Part shown: positions 48,196-58,539 of the stretch, piece by piece
Layout: each line of letters begins with the position of its first letter
Numbering within the stretch: the first letter of the stretch is position 1
From: Tritrichomonas musculus
Taxonomy: Eukaryota; Parabasalia; Tritrichomonadida; Tritrichomonadidae
DNA: 64,000 bases
Assembly (NCBI GenBank): GCA_039105265.1
Contig: JAPFFF010000003.1
Coordinates: 2,852,001-2,916,000, forward strand
Direction of reading: 5' to 3'
Program-made: the position numbers and the translations under genes
Notes under the pieces: generated by a model
Told to the model about the DNA's origin: nothing
The model's database searches: none
What the model saw: the letters and a program-made list of their open reading frames with translations, nothing else

Positions 48196-49512
48196 TTATT
48201 GCAGTAAATCAAGATCTTCTCCTACTAGTTCTGGCTGATAATATATTTCGACATCATCGTCTATTGGCCAATTATATTTGAGAAGCAAAAATATAAAAAG
48301 CGCAGAAGATGTGTAATTGATGTTATTCCCAGCTTGTTGACAAAAATAAATATTTTTTATTGATAAAAAATATTGAACAGTAATTCTTTCTAATATATAA
48401 ATAAGAGAAATACTGAAAAACGCAATTAAATTCATTTTTTCTTGATCTTCAATTAAAGATTTTGTTTGAATAAATTCAGCAATAATGTAAATAATAAATG
48501 AAATGTTAATGAAAAAGTCGAGTTTCATACCTTTGAGTTCTGAATTTAATTGATCACGACTAAATATTGAGATTGAAATTAGATAAACTGATATGAGTTC
48601 TGCTACTGAATAAAAAATATAGCCAAATAAAGCAAAATAATCTTCAAATCGCTTGTTATTGCTGGTTCTATCAAGTCGTATTGATGTGATATAATAAATT
48701 ATAGCTAATTTTGTTAAAATTTGAAAAGTTGCAGTTGATATAAAGTAAAAGAAGAAGTATAAAAATGAATTAATTTGGTATGAGCAAAAAAAAGAATAAA
48801 ATATAAAAGAAATCCAAATAGTTGCAGAAATTTCAAAATTTTTGACCCAGATATATGTATCTGAATAATAAAGCAGCCATATAACGAGAATAAATATGAT
48901 TATTGAGATAGCAAAAAAGAAAAATTTAATGAAAAATGAAAATATTACAGTTGATCTACTGCCAATTTCCCAACTGATAATTGCACTATTAATATCTTTG
49001 CTAAAAGTTGTATTAATAACAAAACCAATAGAATAATTTGATGTATCATGGGATGATACTAAAGTAACTGGAGATGAAACGTCAGATTCATCAATAAATT
49101 GAATTGATGGGTAAAATGTAAATTGATTATTCAATGTTATATTTCTACGATTTAAATATTTCCTGGTGGTATTCATATGTATGACAAGGTTCTCCTTTGT
49201 ACTACTTTTTTTGCTTCGGACAGCTCGAAAATAAATTCTATAAAAACCTGAAAATGGTATATTGTTAATTGGCGGTATTACAATTAAATTAGAATTCATG
49301 TTTTGATTTAAATAATTAACATTTTCAGAAATTCCATAATGATGAAAAGCAAGTATCGTTATACATGCAACAGATATAATAGATAAAATATAAAAAAGAT
49401 CATATTCAATCAAATCAGAATACGAAAAAATATCTATTTGCAATCGTGAATCATTTTTTGTATCTTCATTTGATACTTGTATTAGATGATTATTCGAAAA
49501 ATCATCATCCAT
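48196..49512 (-). CDS. Wntless/GOST-like multi-spanning membrane protein
   Basis: A 438-residue protein. A cytosolic N-terminus leads to a first membrane segment (about 40-60, FYILSIISVACITILAF), then a lumenal/extracellular beta-rich domain of about 130 residues with several N-x-S/T sites (for example NTT and NIT), then about seven membrane helices from residue 188 on and a short acidic C-tail. One segment plus lumenal domain plus seven helices is the Wntless/GOST plan, a family working in secretory-pathway trafficking. Aromatic-rich helices fit. The ligand is unknown. A truncated relative lies on the opposite strand at 51.9-52.5 kb. Confidence 0.55.
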   Translation of the reverse strand: MDDDFSNNHLIQVSNEDTKNDSRLQIDIFSYSDLIEYDLFYILSIISVACITILAFHHYGISENVNYLNQNMNSNLIVIPPINNIPFSGFYRIYFRAVRSKKSSTKENLVIHMNTTRKYLNRRNITLNNQFTFYPSIQFIDESDVSSPVTLVSSHDTSNYSIGFVINTTFSKDINSAIISWEIGSRSTVIFSFFIKFFFFAISIIIFILVIWLLYYSDTYIWVKNFEISATIWISFIFYSFFCSYQINSFLYFFFYFISTATFQILTKLAIIYYITSIRLDRTSNNKRFEDYFALFGYIFYSVAELISVYLISISIFSRDQLNSELKGMKLDFFINISFIIYIIAEFIQTKSLIEDQEKMNLIAFFSISLIYILERITVQYFLSIKNIYFCQQAGNNINYTSSALFIFLLLKYNWPIDDDVEIYYQPELVGEDLDLLQ

Positions 49513-51890
49513 TTTTGTAAAGATAAGTAATTCAACGGAATATTGAATTTTCTAAGAGATTTGAAAATAAATACAAATGCAAGGATTTTTCTACAAAAAT
49601 AATAATGAAATTCCATTTTCTAAGCTAAATTAATTAAGCATTTTTGAATGAGAAAAGAATTTGAAATGTGGTTTTTTGAATAGTTTATAAAATCATTTAA
49701 TGTGTGTGGAAACTAAAAAATACGTTATTTTAAAATTTGTATTTTATTGGTTTTAAGCTTATCTTGATTATATTTGCGGATATAAGTTATATATTCTAGG
49801 ATTATTAATTATATTATATCATTGTGGATACTTTTTTTGGGCCAATTGCATATTAATTTTTTGGATATATTTCATCAAATATTTCTCAATTATAAATTTT
49901 TTTGTTATATATAAATATATTCATTTTTTTATTGGATATCTATTATTATATTTTCCATTATTATTAGAATATTATTGTGATTTATCGAGAAAAAATAAAA
50001 TATTACAAGAGATAAAAAATCATTATTATCTCAATATTTATCTAATATTTTAACAATTAAAACATTTATTAAATTTATTAATTATATATTTATTTTGTAT
50101 ATATGATATATTCCAGTTATTTCTTGCCAATTTATCGGATGATATATCATATCATTTTGAGTTTTATTTAATTTATTATAAATAAAAAAATATTCAATTG
50201 TTTATGAATTATTTTTTATAATAAACTAGTCAAATATTTTATTTTTTCTATGCTCAATTGAAATTGAAAGAGTTAAGTGATACTTTTTTGAAATAAATAA
50301 AAAATGTAAAATATAGAAAATTAAAATAATATTTATATATATATCCAGCATGATTATAATTAATTATATAATATTACCATCTTATAATCTTTATTATTCT
50401 TTATATATATATATAATGATTAGTATTAAGTATTTGATATATTATTATATGAAATAAATCCGATTTTATAAATTCTGAATAAAGTGAGATGATTCATATC
50501 ACATCAATCTATAGGATAAAATCATAAATATTTTTTTTGTTTTATTTTATCGTAAACTAATTATAATCATATATATTTTATACTCTACAATATATTAAAT
50601 ATAGCAAATTATGGATGAATATATATATATCTAAAACAAGATATTAATATTTGAAACTAAAAGTTCAGAAAAAACTCATATCACTAAGTTCAGAAAAAGA
50701 ACTATAAAATATCTTTTAAATATAATCATAATCATTTTATATTAAAACTTTAAATTTTTTGTATAGCATTATATCCAAATAAATATAAATTATTTAATAT
50801 TGAAATATCATATTTGCATATTTTTTATGCTTTTTTTTTATTATTAAAATAATTAGCTCTAAGTGATATGATTATTTTCTGAACTTTTAGTTTTAAATAT
50901 TGTTATCTTTCTATTATTAAAACATATCTGTATATAAACAGTTTATATATTTTTATAATGCATATATATATATGTTTATATATTATATAAAGATCGAATA
51001 ATTATATACCTGGAATAAACTGAGTTTTAAATCAAAATTTTCTCTTAATTTAGTGATATGAATATTTTCTGAACTTTTAGTTTTAAATAAAAATATCTTT
51101 TTATTTTATGAGAATATCTAAGTAATAATATTTTTAATATATATTTCTAATATATATATTAGTATATAATATATAAAATATATAGCAATTTCTTTAATAA
51201 TAACCATTTTTAATGATTTTATTTTTTCTGAACTTAGTGATATGAGTTATTAATTTATGCTAAGAATTTATTAAATAAGATTTACCGCATCGAATAATTA
51301 ATTATATATTATTATTATTATTACTATAATATATAATAAAAATAATTATTATATAGAAATAATATAAAATTATAATTAATAGTAAAAGACATGGGTATTA
51401 ATGAATAATTATAAAATATTTTCTATATTTTACATTTTTTATTTCTCTCAAAAGAGTTTCACTTAACTCTTTCAATTTCAATTGAGCATAGAAAAAATAA
51501 ATTGTTTGACTAGTTTACATAATTAATTAATTTATTATCAATATCACTTATAAAAAAAAATAATTATATAAAATAAATATCAATATAAATCAATAAAAGG
51601 AAAAACAAATATTAAATCAGTAAATATATAAATATAATAAATGTCAACATAGGAAATATTTAATTTTAATTATGTTTTTATTTTCAAAAAATCAAAAAAT
51701 TCTATGAAAAATTATAAATTTCTATTCAATTATTTTTTCGTATTATTTTAAATATATCATTATCTAACGTAAGAATATTTATAAATAAAATGATTAAATA
51801 ATATTATATATGTATAATAAAAATAATAATATCTAATAGAACATCAATAATTTGGCCATTTTTTAAAACAAGGAAGTTTCCACACACATA
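49513..51890. other. 2.4 kb non-coding region between outward-facing Wntless-like genes
   Basis: Extremely AT-rich, with no ORF of note. It contains the foldback element at 50222-51517 and a short inverted match (GTTTCCACACACAT at about 51877; inverse near 49699) close to both genes. Confidence 0.6.
50222..51517. mobile_element. Foldback element with about 99-bp inverted ends
   Basis: Arm 50222-50320 begins TAAACTAGTCAAA and includes TTTTTTCTATGCTCAATTGA and GAGTTAAGTGA. Arm 51419-51517 is its reverse complement with roughly nine in ten bases matching. The interior has no ORF and carries its own repeats: TTTTCTGAACTTTTAGTTTT after AGTGATATGA at 50858-50900 and 51050-51090, inverted at 50655-50690, and a partial copy at 51222-51247. 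A foldback or large MITE-type element fits. No clear target duplication was found. Confidence 0.55.
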
Positions 51891-51895
51891 TCATT
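51891..51895 (+). promoter_or_regulatory. Initiator-like TCATT of a dead gene
   Basis: TCATT lies about 23 nt before the position where the truncated Wntless-like gene should start; the start codon itself is no longer ATG. Confidence 0.35.
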
Positions 51896-51915
51896 TAATA
51901 TGTTTCCTTTATAAA

Positions 51916-52509
51916 ATTGATGATGGTGATTACAACAAAAGCATTTACATTGAAGTTGTTGATTCAAAAAAAATATTAAGGATTTTATGCTCCCTAATTT
52001 TATTCTATATCCTTATTTATTTTGGTTTTCATAGTATTCATCATGTTAATGTTTATAGTAATTATGATATAATTCCTTCCAATGCATTAATGAAAAAAAC
52101 AAATTATATAAATATTTCATTTAATAATTTAAACAATTCAAATTATGCTCTTTTATCAATACAATTTTTGCATAACTCTTCAAAAAAAGAAATTAAAAAG
52201 CCACTTATAATTCAAGCAAGAATAAAACAGTTTAGCACTGAAAATATATTAATTAAAGCACTTGATACATCAAAAGTATATGGAAAAACTAATTATAACT
52301 CAGCATTTATACCTGTTTATTTTACAATTACTAACAATATTTCATTAATTAATATTTTCTTTATATTATTTTCATCAAATCCAAAAGAAATAATGCTTAG
52401 ATCATTTATGCTAAATAACATAATGTTAATCTTATCAATAGTATCTTTTATTGTCAAAATTATTGATTATTTATTTTGTCATATTTGTACCTTGTCTTAT
52501 AATTGTTAA
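51916..52509 (+). pseudogene. Truncated Wntless/GOST-like relative
   Basis: The frame reads IDDGDYNKSIYIEV, aligning with MDDDFSNNHLIQV of the minus-strand gene at 49.5 kb, but with ATT in place of the ATG. It goes on through one membrane segment (RILCSLILFYILIYFGFHS), a lumenal domain of about 120 residues (LSIQFLHNSSKKEIKKPL) and one more hydrophobic segment, then stops at 52509 before the remaining six or so helices. The first in-frame ATG is at 52090. Lost start and early end suggest a dead or remodelled paralogue. Confidence 0.5.
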
Positions 52510-52838
52510 TTTGTGCCCTGTCTTATTAATTTTTATATCTAAAAATTTTTTCATATACCAAATATCAATTCAAATTTAAAATAATCATTATTTGTTGACC
52601 CACATAATATTCTAATTTTGGTCAGGAATAAGCCAGACATAAAAATTATTTGAAGGTTTTTTAAATGCTATTAATGATCTAAAATCCATATAGAAATTTA
52701 TAGATCCTAAAAGAAAAATATTAAAAAATTTTTGGAAATTTTTTTTTTTTTTTTTCATATTTCATGACAATCAATTTTCAATGAGGTTTGAATACAAAAA
52801 TTACAAGACAAAGTGAAATTTTATCACATCATCTTTAT
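52510..52838. other. Spacer
   Basis: AT-rich with a T run near 52739-52755. An imperfect short repeat (TGTCTTAT) lies near 52492-52526. No gene. Confidence 0.4.
52824..52828 (+). promoter_or_regulatory. Initiator-like TCACA
   Basis: TCACA about 13 nt before the ATG at 52839, supporting that start. Confidence 0.35.
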
Positions 52839-53423
52839 ATGTCTCAATGTATTGATGCGAGACGCGGTGTATCGCTTTATGGAACCTTAATTGTTGATCA
52901 TTCTTTTGCTCGAGTCATTAAAGTTAACGAAGTTCAAAAGATTAATATAATCAATATATTATTGCCGAACTATTTACATAAAACGTATATTTCCAATGGA
53001 TCAATTATTAATGAAGATATCACATTTGGTGAAATTATAATAAAACAAAAAAAATTAAACATTCATTTTGATTCTTCGTGTTCATTTAATAATGGAATAA
53101 AGCAAACCTTTGTCATCGTGTGCGTATTAAATCCAAACAATAAATTAGAATATTCAGCTATTAATAATTGGTTAAATCTAACGTCCGATATCATAAGTTT
53201 ACAGAGAACGTTAAGAAATTTTAAAAATAGAAAATTTTGTTTAGAAAAATCTAGAGTTCGTGATGTCTCTATGCTCAAAACATTTATTCATTCAAGAAAA
53301 AGTGATTTAATCGCTGATCATGCTAAAATAGATGATGATCATTTACAAACTTCAGATAAACTAGTTATCAGTTACCCTCAATTATCTGCTCCATCAGAAG
53401 CCTGTCTTCCAATTTTATGGTAA
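52839..53423 (+). CDS. Small protein of unknown function
   Basis: A 194-residue protein from the ATG (MSQCIDARRGV). Alternating strands and helices in the first 130 residues, including QTFVIVCVLNPNN followed by an amphipathic helix (INNWLNLTSDIISLQRTL), recall a longin-type fold as in Nprl3 or DENN modules, but this is weak. The C-terminal 60 residues look unstructured. No signal peptide or membrane segment. Confidence 0.55.
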   Translation: MSQCIDARRGVSLYGTLIVDHSFARVIKVNEVQKINIINILLPNYLHKTYISNGSIINEDITFGEIIIKQKKLNIHFDSSCSFNNGIKQTFVIVCVLNPNNKLEYSAINNWLNLTSDIISLQRTLRNFKNRKFCLEKSRVRDVSMLKTFIHSRKSDLIADHAKIDDDHLQTSDKLVISYPQLSAPSEACLPILW

Positions 53424-53815
53424 TAATCAAATTTATAATTATATTGGTTACATTATTATTTTCAATCTATATTATAATTGTTTGTACTTATCATGTTTAT
53501 ATATATATATTTATGCTTTTATAAAAAATAAGTTTATTTTACTTTACATAAATTATAAAAGTTACTACTAAAAATATTAAAAACATTGTTCAATTGATAA
53601 GAAGACATTATTTATAATTTGTAATTATGAGCTTAATTTTGAGATATACTTAATTTTCTTTGGCTAACATCACTTTACAAAAATTGTTAACTCTCACAAA
53701 AAAAAAACATGACATTTAAAAATTTTCTATGAAAAAAAAAAATAACAGCAATGCTGTCACAGCATATTCAAATCAAAAACTTTAAAACATTTACTAAAAT
53801 ATATATATATTACAA
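53424..53815. other. Spacer between convergent genes
   Basis: AT-rich; no supported feature. Confidence 0.5.
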
Positions 53816-56731
53816 CTAAAATGAATCTAAAACTTCATTCAGTATAAACTCAACATCATTCAAATTAAAATTGCATTTTTCTGCAATTTTTTCTTTTTGA
53901 TTTTGATCAATTTCCATGAATAACTGCAAAATATTAGCATCATAAATTCGCGGAATTCCAATGTAGTATCCCATACAGATGCATTTTCTAAAAGAGGCAT
54001 TTTCAAAGCCTCCAACAGAATTCAATGAGTTCTCAATTTTATTAAAAATATCATTGAAAAATTCTGGACAATTGATTTGTTTGCATTCAATTATTTGACC
54101 GTTTAAATCGCTGGCCAAAACACAATTCAAATCCTTGCAATAAATCATTGATTTGATTTGAGAGCCCGTTGAGCAAACTTTTTCAATGACAAGATTTTTG
54201 CTTGCCAAATTTTTTTCTTGACTTGTTTTTATTTGATAGAAAAAGCTGTTCTTATCTGCGCCGAGCATTGTGTCATCGTTAATGAATAAGCAAGACGAGG
54301 TGTCTAGTTCATGGCATTCTCTATAAATTTCGGAAAATAAATTATTTTGATATTCATATATTACAAATGAGCCAATGCAATCGCCAATGATTAATTTCCT
54401 GTTTAAATATGAGAAACAGTTGGTAGCACCGGCTGTATCAACTGATGATTTCTTAATAATTGCTCCCTCTTCAAGAGAAAATGAAATTATTTGGTCGGCC
54501 AAAATTAAACAGAAAATATTATTTTCAATAATTGATAATCCGACCAATTTTGTATTGAAATTAAACGATGATTTTTTAACAAATTGGTTTGAACTATCTA
54601 GTGATAATGAAAACAATTCCAAACCGCCAGAAGCAACGATATAAATTGAGTTTGAAATGTTGTCTTTCACTGTGATTAAACAGGCCAATTTGCACTTTTC
54701 GAAATGATTTTGTGAGTCAATTTTATAACTGTCAAAATTTAAAACATTTTCTGTGATTGCTATTTTTGTTTCATTTTGGCTGTCTCTAAAAAGAACAGCA
54801 TTTGTGTTTGTGTCATATTGTGCTACATCTAAAATTTCCATAGGAAAAGAAACATCGGTGAATTTGAATTTATAATTTCTTTTCCTTCTCTTAATTGACA
54901 GCGAATTGTCTGTATTACAAAAGAGAAACAAATCATCATAACAATCATTGTAAAGAAATGATTTATCGTTCTCAATTTCGGTTAGAATTTTGTCTTTAAT
55001 GACGAATGATTTTTCTCCTGAAATTAAAATTTCATTCATTGAAATATTTGACAATTTATAGTGAATTCCTTCACATTGAATTGAATGTATTGAAAAAGTT
55101 GATAATGATAGAAAGTGAACTTCATCCTTTGGTGATAAAGCACAAATTATTTCACCATTATCAATAAATGAAATATCAATAATTGGCAAATTTTTAAATT
55201 CATAAATTAATTCAATTGAGCATTCTCCATCTTCATTATAATTTATTCGAAATATTAAAACAGAAGATGAAATCCAAGATGAAATTGCTAATAAAATATT
55301 TTTAAACAAAGCTATTGAATTTATTTGAAAAGGGAAATTTTCATAATATTGAATGTTGCCTTCAAATGAAACCAAAAAAAGTTGTGTCAAATTTTCACAA
55401 ATTGCAAATGATGTCTCTGAAAAAGTTGATAATGAAATATTTGAAAAAGTTGTGTTTAACGGTTCATTGTTTATAAATACAAATTGTTTTGTAATTTGAA
55501 TATAACAATGATCGTCAATCCTTTGAAATCCTATCGTTTCATCATTCCTTTGAATCGGAAATTCAATGTTTTCACTTTGATCACGAATATTCAGAATTTT
55601 TGTGTTTTTTTCAATTGAAAATAAAACTTGATTCTCATCGATAAACCAGCAACGGTTTCTCAAATCAAATTGAAACTCACATAAGTCATCGAGAAATAAT
55701 GTTTTCTCAATTCGATAGACATGGTTTGTTGTTGTCAGTCCCAAAAAGCATCGATTTGACATTTCAATGAACTTTTTCACTCTCCCTGAAAAAGTGAACA
55801 ACGTTTTCAATCCATTCAAAGTGAAATATTTAACTTCACCTGACTTTGAAGGTAGTACGAATTGGTTTCTTCCAATTATTATCGGTTTCAATGGTTTTAT
55901 CACTTCACCAACCGTTGAAATTTGAACGTTATTTTCATCAAATTTTTTTATTGTCAAAATTTTTCCAGAAATTGTGACAGCTAAGAAAAAGTCACTTTCT
56001 AGCAAGAAGATGTCAAATATAAACTCATTCAGATTCAAACTCAAATAATTTACAAAAGACTTCTCGTTTTGGTAAATGAATCCTTTTTGAGACATCAAAA
56101 GATCTTTATCTTTCAAATGAATGAAATTTGAGAAAGTTTTAGGAAGAGTTACTTGAGAAGTTTGTTTACATGACAAAAGGTCAAAAACATGATGTTCAAA
56201 AGAAAAAGTTAGATCAAAGTGTTTAACAAGAACAATAAATTCTTTAGAACTTATTAATTGAAAGCGCGTAATTATCGTTGAATAAAAAAATATATTTTGA
56301 ATAAAAATCATTTTTTTCTTCTCAATTTTATATAGTTGAAGTCCTTCTTGCCAAAGCTGAAGAAGTAGAACGGATTTGAATATTGAATAGGAATATCTTT
56401 GACAAACTTCAAATCCTGTTGAAGCAGTAAGTTCGCCATTTTGGTCGGTTAAAATTTGGCCATTTTCGTAATGTAAAACACAAAATTTGGTGGAATATAA
56501 AATAACAACCAAAATTGGAATACCATCACAATTATGTGGAATGATAAGTGCAATATCTCCAAATATTTGATAGCAAAATCGATATGTTGGCGTGTCATTT
56601 TCAAAAATGTAAAAATAAAGTTTGCTCGATGAGCCTAAAACTAAATAATTATGAATTCCATCGAATTTTTCGATATATGCAATTGATGATAAAGTTAAAG
56701 AGTCTGTTATTGTTTGAATAAATGTCTCCAT
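53816..56731 (-). CDS. CPSF-A-family propeller protein, SF3b3-like
   Basis: A 971-residue beta-rich protein with many blade-like repeats. The C-terminal part follows the CPSF_A pattern: KLIIGDCIGSFVIYEY, then DDTMLGADKNSFFYQI (compare TVAGADKFGN in SF3b3/DDB1), an E-N-A-S-F-R element, and the end VEFILNEVLDSF where family members have a two-helix clip. The S-F-R before the last helices favours SF3b3 of the U2 snRNP over DDB1, but it is shorter than a usual SF3b3 (about 1200). A DDB1-like identity stays possible. Confidence 0.6.
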   Translation of the reverse strand: METFIQTITDSLTLSSIAYIEKFDGIHNYLVLGSSSKLYFYIFENDTPTYRFCYQIFGDIALIIPHNCDGIPILVVILYSTKFCVLHYENGQILTDQNGELTASTGFEVCQRYSYSIFKSVLLLQLWQEGLQLYKIEKKKMIFIQNIFFYSTIITRFQLISSKEFIVLVKHFDLTFSFEHHVFDLLSCKQTSQVTLPKTFSNFIHLKDKDLLMSQKGFIYQNEKSFVNYLSLNLNEFIFDIFLLESDFFLAVTISGKILTIKKFDENNVQISTVGEVIKPLKPIIIGRNQFVLPSKSGEVKYFTLNGLKTLFTFSGRVKKFIEMSNRCFLGLTTTNHVYRIEKTLFLDDLCEFQFDLRNRCWFIDENQVLFSIEKNTKILNIRDQSENIEFPIQRNDETIGFQRIDDHCYIQITKQFVFINNEPLNTTFSNISLSTFSETSFAICENLTQLFLVSFEGNIQYYENFPFQINSIALFKNILLAISSWISSSVLIFRINYNEDGECSIELIYEFKNLPIIDISFIDNGEIICALSPKDEVHFLSLSTFSIHSIQCEGIHYKLSNISMNEILISGEKSFVIKDKILTEIENDKSFLYNDCYDDLFLFCNTDNSLSIKRRKRNYKFKFTDVSFPMEILDVAQYDTNTNAVLFRDSQNETKIAITENVLNFDSYKIDSQNHFEKCKLACLITVKDNISNSIYIVASGGLELFSLSLDSSNQFVKKSSFNFNTKLVGLSIIENNIFCLILADQIISFSLEEGAIIKKSSVDTAGATNCFSYLNRKLIIGDCIGSFVIYEYQNNLFSEIYRECHELDTSSCLFINDDTMLGADKNSFFYQIKTSQEKNLASKNLVIEKVCSTGSQIKSMIYCKDLNCVLASDLNGQIIECKQINCPEFFNDIFNKIENSLNSVGGFENASFRKCICMGYYIGIPRIYDANILQLFMEIDQNQKEKIAEKCNFNLNDVEFILNEVLDSF

Positions 56732-57026
56732 TGTTTTTTTTTTAGAATTGTAAAAACCTCCCTTCGTAATTTTACCTTATATTTCACCTTAACGATAATA
56801 ACTTATTTTTAATTCATCAATTTTAGTGGAATCATAAAAAGCATTATCAGTATTTATTAATAGAACGTCAACGTTGGAACCAATATTATTAATACTATTA
56901 AAAGTGATTTGCAAAAAAGAATCAAATTATATGAATATTGGCAAAAATAGAAGAATAATATTACAACAACACAATAATATCAATTTTTATAATAAATGGA
57001 GATAAAAGTAAATATTTCGTAATATA

Positions 57027-57725
57027 TTATTCTGTAGAAATGTCAAATTTGAAATCATCTGCTTTCAGATCTGGGTCATTTGATTCTACAGGTGGGTTAG
57101 GTGAATTAATAACGCCCGCAAAAGGTCTAAAAACAAGTAAAGGTGCATCTTCGTCTTCAGCAGCTTCATTAAATTGAGAAATAACAGTTAAAACTTGAAA
57201 ATGCTCATTTCTTCTTGCGAGCATTTCAGGGCTTCTTCGCGCAATATCGAGAACTTTGAGTTCGGCTCCGTTATTAAGTAATAATTCGCACATTTCAGCC
57301 TGTCCGTTTTCTGCTGCTGCATGTAAAGGAGTTTGTTTTTGTTTATCTGTTGCATTTACTTCAGCGCCATTGTCAATCAGCATCTTAGCAACGTCCAAGT
57401 AGCCATTTTTTGCTGCTGCGTGAAGCGGAGACATTCCTTCGTCATCTTTTGCATTTACAGCAGCTCCTGCGTTTATTAAAAGTTCTGTTGTATCGGCTTC
57501 TGTAGTATAATAAATAGGAGTTCGATGATGAAGGCCTGGTTTTTCAACATCAGCGCGCGATTGGATTAGAAAATCGACCATTTCTGTTTGTCTTTCATTC
57601 AAAGCCATCATTAAAGGTGTCTCTTTCAATCTTGATTGAATATTAATAGAACCACCAGCATCAAGAATTGCTTGAGCACCTTCAATAAAACCATTGCTGG
57701 CACAATAATGAAGTGGTGCATACAG
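57027..57725 (-). CDS. Ankyrin-repeat protein, main block
   Basis: An open frame of 232 codons whose first ATG is at 57611. Ankyrin repeats run in register: APLHYCASNGFIEGAQAIL, TPLMMALNERQTEMVDFL, TPIYYTTEADTTELLINAG, SPLHAAAKNGYLDVAKMLI, TPLHAAAENGQAEMCELLL and a last cap, then a disordered acidic tail. The 5' end begins inside a repeat hairpin (LYAPLH), and three more in-register repeat blocks lie upstream, separated by insertions. The product would be a cytosolic binding scaffold. Translation from 57611 alone would make a shortened protein. Confidence 0.7.
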   Translation of the reverse strand: MYAPLHYCASNGFIEGAQAILDAGGSINIQSRLKETPLMMALNERQTEMVDFLIQSRADVEKPGLHHRTPIYYTTEADTTELLINAGAAVNAKDDEGMSPLHAAAKNGYLDVAKMLIDNGAEVNATDKQKQTPLHAAAENGQAEMCELLLNNGAELKVLDIARRSPEMLARRNEHFQVLTVISQFNEAAEDEDAPLLVFRPFAGVINSPNPPVESNDPDLKADDFKFDISTE

Positions 57726-58310
57726 TTAAAAAAAAAATTTAAAAGAAACTTGATGAGTTTTTTCTACTCAAAATTTCAATGAAAAAACATCATGAAAATA
57801 ATAAATAAAAACCCAATTAATAAAAATATTTTCAATGAAATATCTTGCTTATTTACATCTGCCTTAAATTGTATGAGTTCATTAATAATATCTATATCTC
57901 CTCTCATTGCTGCAAAATGTAATGGATATCGAAAATGAATAAATAAAATGGAATTCGATTAATTGTAATTAAAAAAACTTTCTGTAAAAAAATATTATTA
58001 AATATCACAAAGATTTGGATTAGCACCTTGTTGAAGTAAATATTGTAAAATTGTAAATTGTGAAAATGAAGCGGCTACTATCAATAAAGTTGGTTTTCTC
58101 GTACAGGCGCCATTGAGTACATAACTGAATGTTAAAAACAAAAGATTTTAATAATACACGTCACATAACTTTAGATTAGATAAAAAAGAGTAAAAATCAT
58201 ACTATTGTATTGACTGTAGCTGGTGGCTCAATTAAAACTTTTAATTGATTAATATCACCTTTTTCAATTGCATCAAAAATTTGTTGATGGAGATCTACAG
58301 TCGATAACAT
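57726..58310 (-). pseudogene. Upstream ankyrin blocks split by three insertions
   Basis: On the minus strand: block 1, 58310-58209 (ATG, MLSTVDLHQQ to PATVN, 34 codons); block 2, 58111-58001 (GACTRKPTLL to NLCDI, 37 codons); block 3, 57937-57836 (HFRYPLHFAAMRGD to NKQDIS, 34 codons). Joined end to end with the main block they give unbroken ankyrin register. Insertions of about 97, 63 and 110 bp fall in the hairpin between repeats each time. The first holds GTATG and ends near CAG but in the wrong phase; the others show no GT-AG pair. Introns of an unusual kind or decay are both possible. An initiator-like TCACA lies 21 nt before the ATG. Confidence 0.55.
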
Positions 58311-58329
58311 TATAACGAAGATTTTGAAT

Positions 58330-58334
58330 TGTGA
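58330..58334 (-). promoter_or_regulatory. Initiator-like TCACA (minus strand)
   Basis: TGTGA on the plus strand; about 21 nt upstream of the ATG at 58310, showing that the split ankyrin gene has a normal-looking 5' end. Confidence 0.35.
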
Positions 58335-58539
58335 ACATAAATGGTCTTTAAAAATTTTCAACTCTATGATTTGTTATCCAATTTAATAATGAAAAATGAT
58401 TAGCATTTCTATATCTAATCCATGATAATAGTTATTGAGAGCGAAAGGAAAAATAAAAACTGATGATAAATATGATATAAAGAAACATTTATATATATAT
58501 AAAAATAATAAACAAATATGAAATATATATAGATGGAAC

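Noticed and set aside
58112-58208. Ordinary GT-AG intron in the ankyrin gene
   Set aside because: GTATG and CAG are present, but splicing there joins the ankyrin blocks in the wrong phase.
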